A stretch of DNA of 17,709 nucleotides from Lachnospiraceae bacterium (lineage in GTDB: Bacteria > Bacillota > Clostridia > Lachnospirales > Lachnospiraceae). Below the pieces are notes generated by a model. It ran no database searches and was not told the DNA's origin. It worked only from the letters and a program-made list of their open reading frames with translations. The stretch is from positions 1 through 17,709 of the forward strand of contig JAFUUM010000408.1 of assembly GCA_017477805.1 (NCBI GenBank), read 5' to 3'. Positions 14,572-17,709 of the stretch are shown here, one piece after another; positions within the stretch are counted from its first letter, which is position 1, and each line of letters begins with the position of its first letter. The position numbers were made by a program, and so were the translations under genes.

Positions 14572-15622
14572 AATCCACCAGTTCAAAACTCATGGGTGTT
14601 CCGAGTTTTGCATCCACCCGGATCTTCTTCCCAAGGAGTTCTTCGTAATACTTTGTATGGAGACCGCATCCGGGGCGCACGGAACGCAGGTTCTCGGGGG
14701 TAAATACATCCCCCGCTTTCATATCCTTTGCAATGAACAGGGATCTGCTGTGTTCTCTCTCCCGGATCTGTTTTTCCGTCAGGTCATAGGTCACTTTTCC
14801 GACTGCTTTTTCGATCTTCCGGATATTGGAAACCATCTCCGCGAACTCTTCCGGTTCCATGGAGAAAGCGGAATCCGGACCACCGTCTGCACGGCGGAGC
14901 GTCAGATGTTTCTCAACCACCTTAGCACCGAGAGCTACGCCCGCGCCTGCCACGGCGCTTCCCATGGTGTGATCGGAAAGACCGGCGATGCAGTCAAAGG
15001 TCTCCTCGTAAGCGGGAATGGTCTTTAAATTGATATCCTCATAGGGGGCAGGATAAGAAGAGGTGCACTTAAGAAGGATCACATCCTCATTTTCCTCTTC
15101 TTTGCAGGTCCGAAGGGCCAGTTCCATATCTGCCATGTAGGCAATACCCGTAGAGATGATCACGGGTTTATGAAGCCTTGCGATCTTCCGGATCAGAGGG
15201 ATATCCGTGATCTCAAAAGATGCCACCTTGTAGGCCGGTACATCCAGTTTTTCCAGAAAATCCACACTGCTGTGATCAAAGGGAGAGGAAAAGAAGATCA
15301 GACCTCTTTTCTCCGCTTCTTTTTTCAGATCCGCCTGCCACTCCCAGGGAGTATAAGCCGTCTGGTACAGCTTATGCAGCGTTGTTCCGTCCCATAATGT
15401 TCCCTGGGTGATCTGGAAACAGGGATCATCACAATCCAGGGTGATGGTATCCGCCGTATAGGTCTGGATCTTTACCGCATCCGCTCCCGCATCTGCTGCA
15501 GCGGCAATGATCTCCACGGCACGGTTATAGTCCATATTATGGTTTGCGGATAATTCTGCGATCACAAAGGTGGGATGTCCCTCACCGATAAGCTTGTTTC
15601 CGATCCTGATCTCTTTGTTCAT
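14561..15622 (-). CDS. pseI: Pseudaminic acid synthase (NeuB family)
   Basis: A 353-residue cytosolic enzyme that condenses phosphoenolpyruvate with 2,4-diacetamido-2,4,6-trideoxy-L-altrose to give pseudaminic acid. The NeuB barrel starts with FVIAELSANHN (19-29); KIQTYTADT and the insert GTLWDG (74-79) followed by AYTPWEW are marks of PseI rather than sialic or legionaminic acid synthases. FFSSPFD, ISTGIA and LSDHTMG are in place, and the C-terminal SAF/antifreeze-like domain starts near residue 290 at SRSLFIAKDMKAGDVF. The frame is open 23 codons further upstream into the acetyltransferase gene, but ATG 15622 fits the family start; it lies 8 bases after that gene's stop. PseB, PseC, PseG and PseF are not in the window and would be expected beyond its right edge. 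Confidence 0.93.
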   Translation of the reverse strand: MNKEIRIGNKLIGEGHPTFVIAELSANHNMDYNRAVEIIAAAADAGADAVKIQTYTADTITLDCDDPCFQITQGTLWDGTTLHKLYQTAYTPWEWQADLKKEAEKRGLIFFSSPFDHSSVDFLEKLDVPAYKVASFEITDIPLIRKIARLHKPVIISTGIAYMADMELALRTCKEEENEDVILLKCTSSYPAPYEDINLKTIPAYEETFDCIAGLSDHTMGSAVAGAGVALGAKVVEKHLTLRRADGGPDSAFSMEPEEFAEMVSNIRKIEKAVGKVTYDLTEKQIREREHSRSLFIAKDMKAGDVFTPENLRSVRPGCGLHTKYYEELLGKKIRVDAKLGTPMSFELVDYES

Positions 15623-15630
15623 CTGTACTC

Positions 15631-16182
15631 TCAACCTTTCTCCGGAAATCCGATCTTCTCGTAGTTCTTCGTCTCTCGGATCTCTTTCCACTTCTCCGCG
15701 GTCATGCGCATATACGTCACATCGTACTCTGTTCCGTTTTTGGTGACTGCTGCCTTTTGTTCCTTAAGGATCTCGCACCCGCAGAGCTTGTGAAGAGCGA
15801 TCACACCCTTGTTCAGGGAAAACACATCGCTGATCACCGCTTTCCTGCCACGGTTGATCAGCGCCTCATCATACATGCTCATCTCCAGCGCGAGAGCCAG
15901 TTTCATGCTGCGAAGTCTTTTTTCACCAACGTAATAAGCCCAGCCGATCTCTCCATCCTCCGCATTTAAGTTTGCGAAGTTGATCACCCCCGCAGGTTCT
16001 TCATCCACAAGGATCATCCAGTACCGGACATCCGGGTCCTTTCCCACCTTTTCAAACCACTTTTTCTGGCCTTCCAAAGTCAGCTTCGGATCCGTGTTCA
16101 TGAACTTCGTGATCTCGGGATCCATACGCCAGTTCATGATCTGCAGCAGGTCTTCTTCCGTAATATCACGAAGCCTTGTCAT
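15631..16182 (-). CDS. pseH: GNAT N-acetyltransferase, PseH-like
   Basis: A 183-residue GNAT-fold protein. The start LRDITEEDLLQIMNWRMDPEI and the later KKWFEKVGKDPDVRYWMILVD match PseH-type enzymes, which acetylate N-4 of the UDP-linked amino sugar before PseG removes UDP and PseI condenses it. Length is normal for the family. Its ATG overlaps the TGA of the ACP gene (ATGA), showing translational coupling, and pseI starts 8 bases after its stop. Because ACP and FkbH are directly upstream, the donor could be an acyl-ACP rather than acetyl-CoA; this is an inference from neighbours. Symbol given on sequence style plus context. Confidence 0.82.
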   Translation of the reverse strand: MTRLRDITEEDLLQIMNWRMDPEITKFMNTDPKLTLEGQKKWFEKVGKDPDVRYWMILVDEEPAGVINFANLNAEDGEIGWAYYVGEKRLRSMKLALALEMSMYDEALINRGRKAVISDVFSLNKGVIALHKLCGCEILKEQKAAVTKNGTEYDVTYMRMTAEKWKEIRETKNYEKIGFPEKG

Positions 16183-16406
16183 ACCGCACCGGCCTTTTCC
16201 AGGATCTCCCGGACGCTTTCCATCTCCGCAGCTTCCTCTAAGGGGATGGAGATCCCGAGTCTGCTCTCAAGTTCTCCGATGATCATGACATGCATCAGAG
16301 AATCCCATTCTTCCACATCTTCCATTTTCGTATCTGCCGTGATCACGGTAGGCTCCACACCCAGTACATCTGCGATCAGCGCAATGATCTTATCCTGTAA
16401 TTCCAT
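16179..16406 (-). CDS. Acyl carrier protein
   Basis: A 75-residue, acidic, helical carrier protein. The phosphopantetheine attachment serine is in EEWDSLMHV (Ser36), the standard DSL motif, and the four-helix pattern and length match free-standing ACPs. AAAGGA lies six bases before the ATG. It sits between an FkbH-like gene (31 bases upstream) and the PseH-like gene (4-base overlap), so it is most likely a dedicated carrier for a small acyl unit in surface-sugar synthesis and not the fatty-acid AcpP, which is normally with fab genes. Confidence 0.92.
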   Translation of the reverse strand: MELQDKIIALIADVLGVEPTVITADTKMEDVEEWDSLMHVMIIGELESRLGISIPLEEAAEMESVREILEKAGAV

Positions 16407-16437
16407 GTTGTTCCTTTCTTAAGCCCAATGTAGCTGC

Positions 16438-17709
16438 TCAGGTAGTTGCAAAGGCAGCAAAAAACTCTCTTGGAGCTCGTTTTTCCTTCTCCAGGATGTA
16501 GGTTTTTACGCCTTCTTTTTCTTCCCCATCCGCATATCCCAGGCGGCTGTAAAGGGAGGCCACAGCTGCATTCTTCGGGTTGGGGATGAACTCTCCCAGA
16601 ATCCTTTCGGCCCCGTTTTCAAACAGCTTATCTTCAACTTTCGTCAGGATCCCGTCTTCGATCCGTCGGCCCATAACGCGGCAGCTCATGACAAATTCGG
16701 TGATCACTTCCGTATCCCCTTTATTCTCTGTCATCACCGCAGCCACGATGCCGTTATCTCCGAATTTATCTGCCACCTGATACAAGAAGCATCTGTTCTT
16801 TGGATTATCAAGGAAGCCGGAAAGTTCTTCCGCCGTAAATCTTCTTGTGGTGAGGTTGAACTGATTGGTCTTGTTTAAGAGCTGTAACAGTCTGTCGAAG
16901 TTTGCCTTCGGATCTGCGGGGATCACCCGGATCTCCAGGCTCTTTAAATAACTCTCATAATCCGCAGAGGATTTTTGCAGTTCGTTTCGTTTTGCATTTT
17001 CCCGGTACATCCGGGTCTTCGCCGCATCTTCCGCCGTCACCACGGCTTTTTCAAAATATGCCTCGTGGATCCTCTGCATAGCTTCCGGCAGTTCCTCCGG
17101 TTTTTCCGGAAAATCCGGTACCGTCACTTCCGGAAGGGTCTGCCGGACTTCCTCCCTCTCCAGCGCGGAATCATCAAAAAAGACAAAGGAAGAAAGGCCA
17201 AGATTTAATTCTTCCGCCATTTGGCGGATGTTCTCGGATTTGGGTTCCCAGTTAATATACAGCGCCGCAAAATCTTCTTTCTTCAACACCATGTGAGGAT
17301 TATTTTCCATCACTGCCAGGGCGTCGGCCTCGTTATTTTTTGACACAACTGTCAGTACGACTCCCTGCTCTTTCATGGCAAGAAGGACTCGCTGAAGATC
17401 CTTATACGCCAGGCCGGTATGATCCTCCGACAGGTCAACGGGCGTATGATCCGCTTCTCCCGCAAGTCCGCCCCAAAGGGTATTGTCAAGATCCAGGATC
17501 AGTACCTTTTTCGGTGTCCGTGTCTCCACTTCGACGCAGTGCAGGATCTTTTCCACCAATGCCTTCTGGAGTTCCGAGCTAAAGGGGATCTTCCCCATGT
17601 ACCAGGTTTTCTCGGAAAAGGCTGTCCGTTCTCCGATCTCAGAAACGAGTCTTCGATAAGGGAACATCCTGACGTTGGCATGGTTCTTCATCAGCTCGGA
17701 AAGAGCTTC
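16438..17709 (-). CDS. FkbH-like HAD-IIIC protein, 5' end outside the window
   Basis: The frame is open to the window edge; an ATG at 17691 is internal, since FkbH proteins have a longer N-terminal region before the HAD core. Counting from that Met, the HAD motif DLDNTLWGG begins at D67 (nucleophile D67, D69), VVSKNNE supplies motif II, and FVFFDDSALERE motif IV. The middle part LLQLLNKTNQFNLTTRRF and the C-terminal GNAT-like stretch are typical of FkbH. Family members load a glyceryl unit from 1,3-bisphosphoglycerate onto an ACP while removing phosphate. The ACP gene follows directly, in agreement with that job. With PseH and PseI next, the glyceryl or derived acyl group may end on a nonulosonic acid. 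Confidence 0.88.
   Translation of the reverse strand, partial: EALSELMKNHANVRMFPYRRLVSEIGERTAFSEKTWYMGKIPFSSELQKALVEKILHCVEVETRTPKKVLILDLDNTLWGGLAGEADHTPVDLSEDHTGLAYKDLQRVLLAMKEQGVVLTVVSKNNEADALAVMENNPHMVLKKEDFAALYINWEPKSENIRQMAEELNLGLSSFVFFDDSALEREEVRQTLPEVTVPDFPEKPEELPEAMQRIHEAYFEKAVVTAEDAAKTRMYRENAKRNELQKSSADYESYLKSLEIRVIPADPKANFDRLLQLLNKTNQFNLTTRRFTAEELSGFLDNPKNRCFLYQVADKFGDNGIVAAVMTENKGDTEVITEFVMSCRVMGRRIEDGILTKVEDKLFENGAERILGEFIPNPKNAAVASLYSRLGYADGEEKEGVKTYILEKEKRAPREFFAAFATT

Overview
The window looks like chromosomal DNA of a Gram-positive anaerobe of the Clostridia, most likely a Lachnospiraceae-type gut or rumen bacterium. This is inferred from protein style: a CUT1 sugar ABC operon with a UgpC/MsmK-type ATPase and a lipoprotein binding protein, a hybrid kinase that also carries GGDEF/EAL-like domains, strong purine-rich ribosome binding sites, and an estimated GC content near 50%. 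No species can be named from sequence reading alone. No rRNA, tRNA, CRISPR array or transposase was seen.

Region 1 (1-4147, minus strand) is a sugar-uptake unit, in transcription order: AraC-type regulator (4069-3236), ABC ATPase (3178-2039), two membrane permeases (1996-1115 and 1104-274), and the start of the lipoprotein sugar-binding protein (194 to the window edge). A near-ideal -10 box with a 17-bp spacer lies upstream of the regulator, inside a TGGCAT-N7-ATGCCA inverted repeat.

Region 2 (4200-7615, plus strand) holds a 29-codon small ORF with a strong Shine-Dalgarno and its own terminator, then a sigma-A-type promoter whose -35 lies in a perfect inverted repeat. A roughly 200-nt leader follows, packed with six short hairpins, and leads into a DHH-family phosphoesterase-like gene ended by a 14-bp hairpin. 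Next is a GT-C/PMT-like membrane glycosyltransferase broken by a one-base frameshift near 6749.

Region 3 (17709-7604, minus strand) is one long run of closely spaced genes: FkbH-like HAD protein (cut by the window edge), acyl carrier protein, PseH-like N-acetyltransferase, PseI pseudaminic acid synthase, an SLC13/ArsB-type anion permease, a 1263-residue hybrid histidine kinase, and a 639-residue paralogue of that kinase's front half. The first four suggest synthesis of an acyl-modified pseudaminic acid for a surface glycan such as flagellin or capsule; FkbH plus ACP suggests a glyceryl-type acyl group. The last two are the most unusual pair. Both have a multi-spanning membrane N-terminus, a GGDEF-like domain without the GGDEF motif and an EAL-like domain missing metal-binding residues. 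Only the long one continues into HisKA, HATPase, receiver and HPt domains. The two align in register over about 450 residues, which points to tandem duplication. I infer that the degenerate cyclic-di-GMP domains serve as ligand-sensing or dimerisation modules rather than enzymes.
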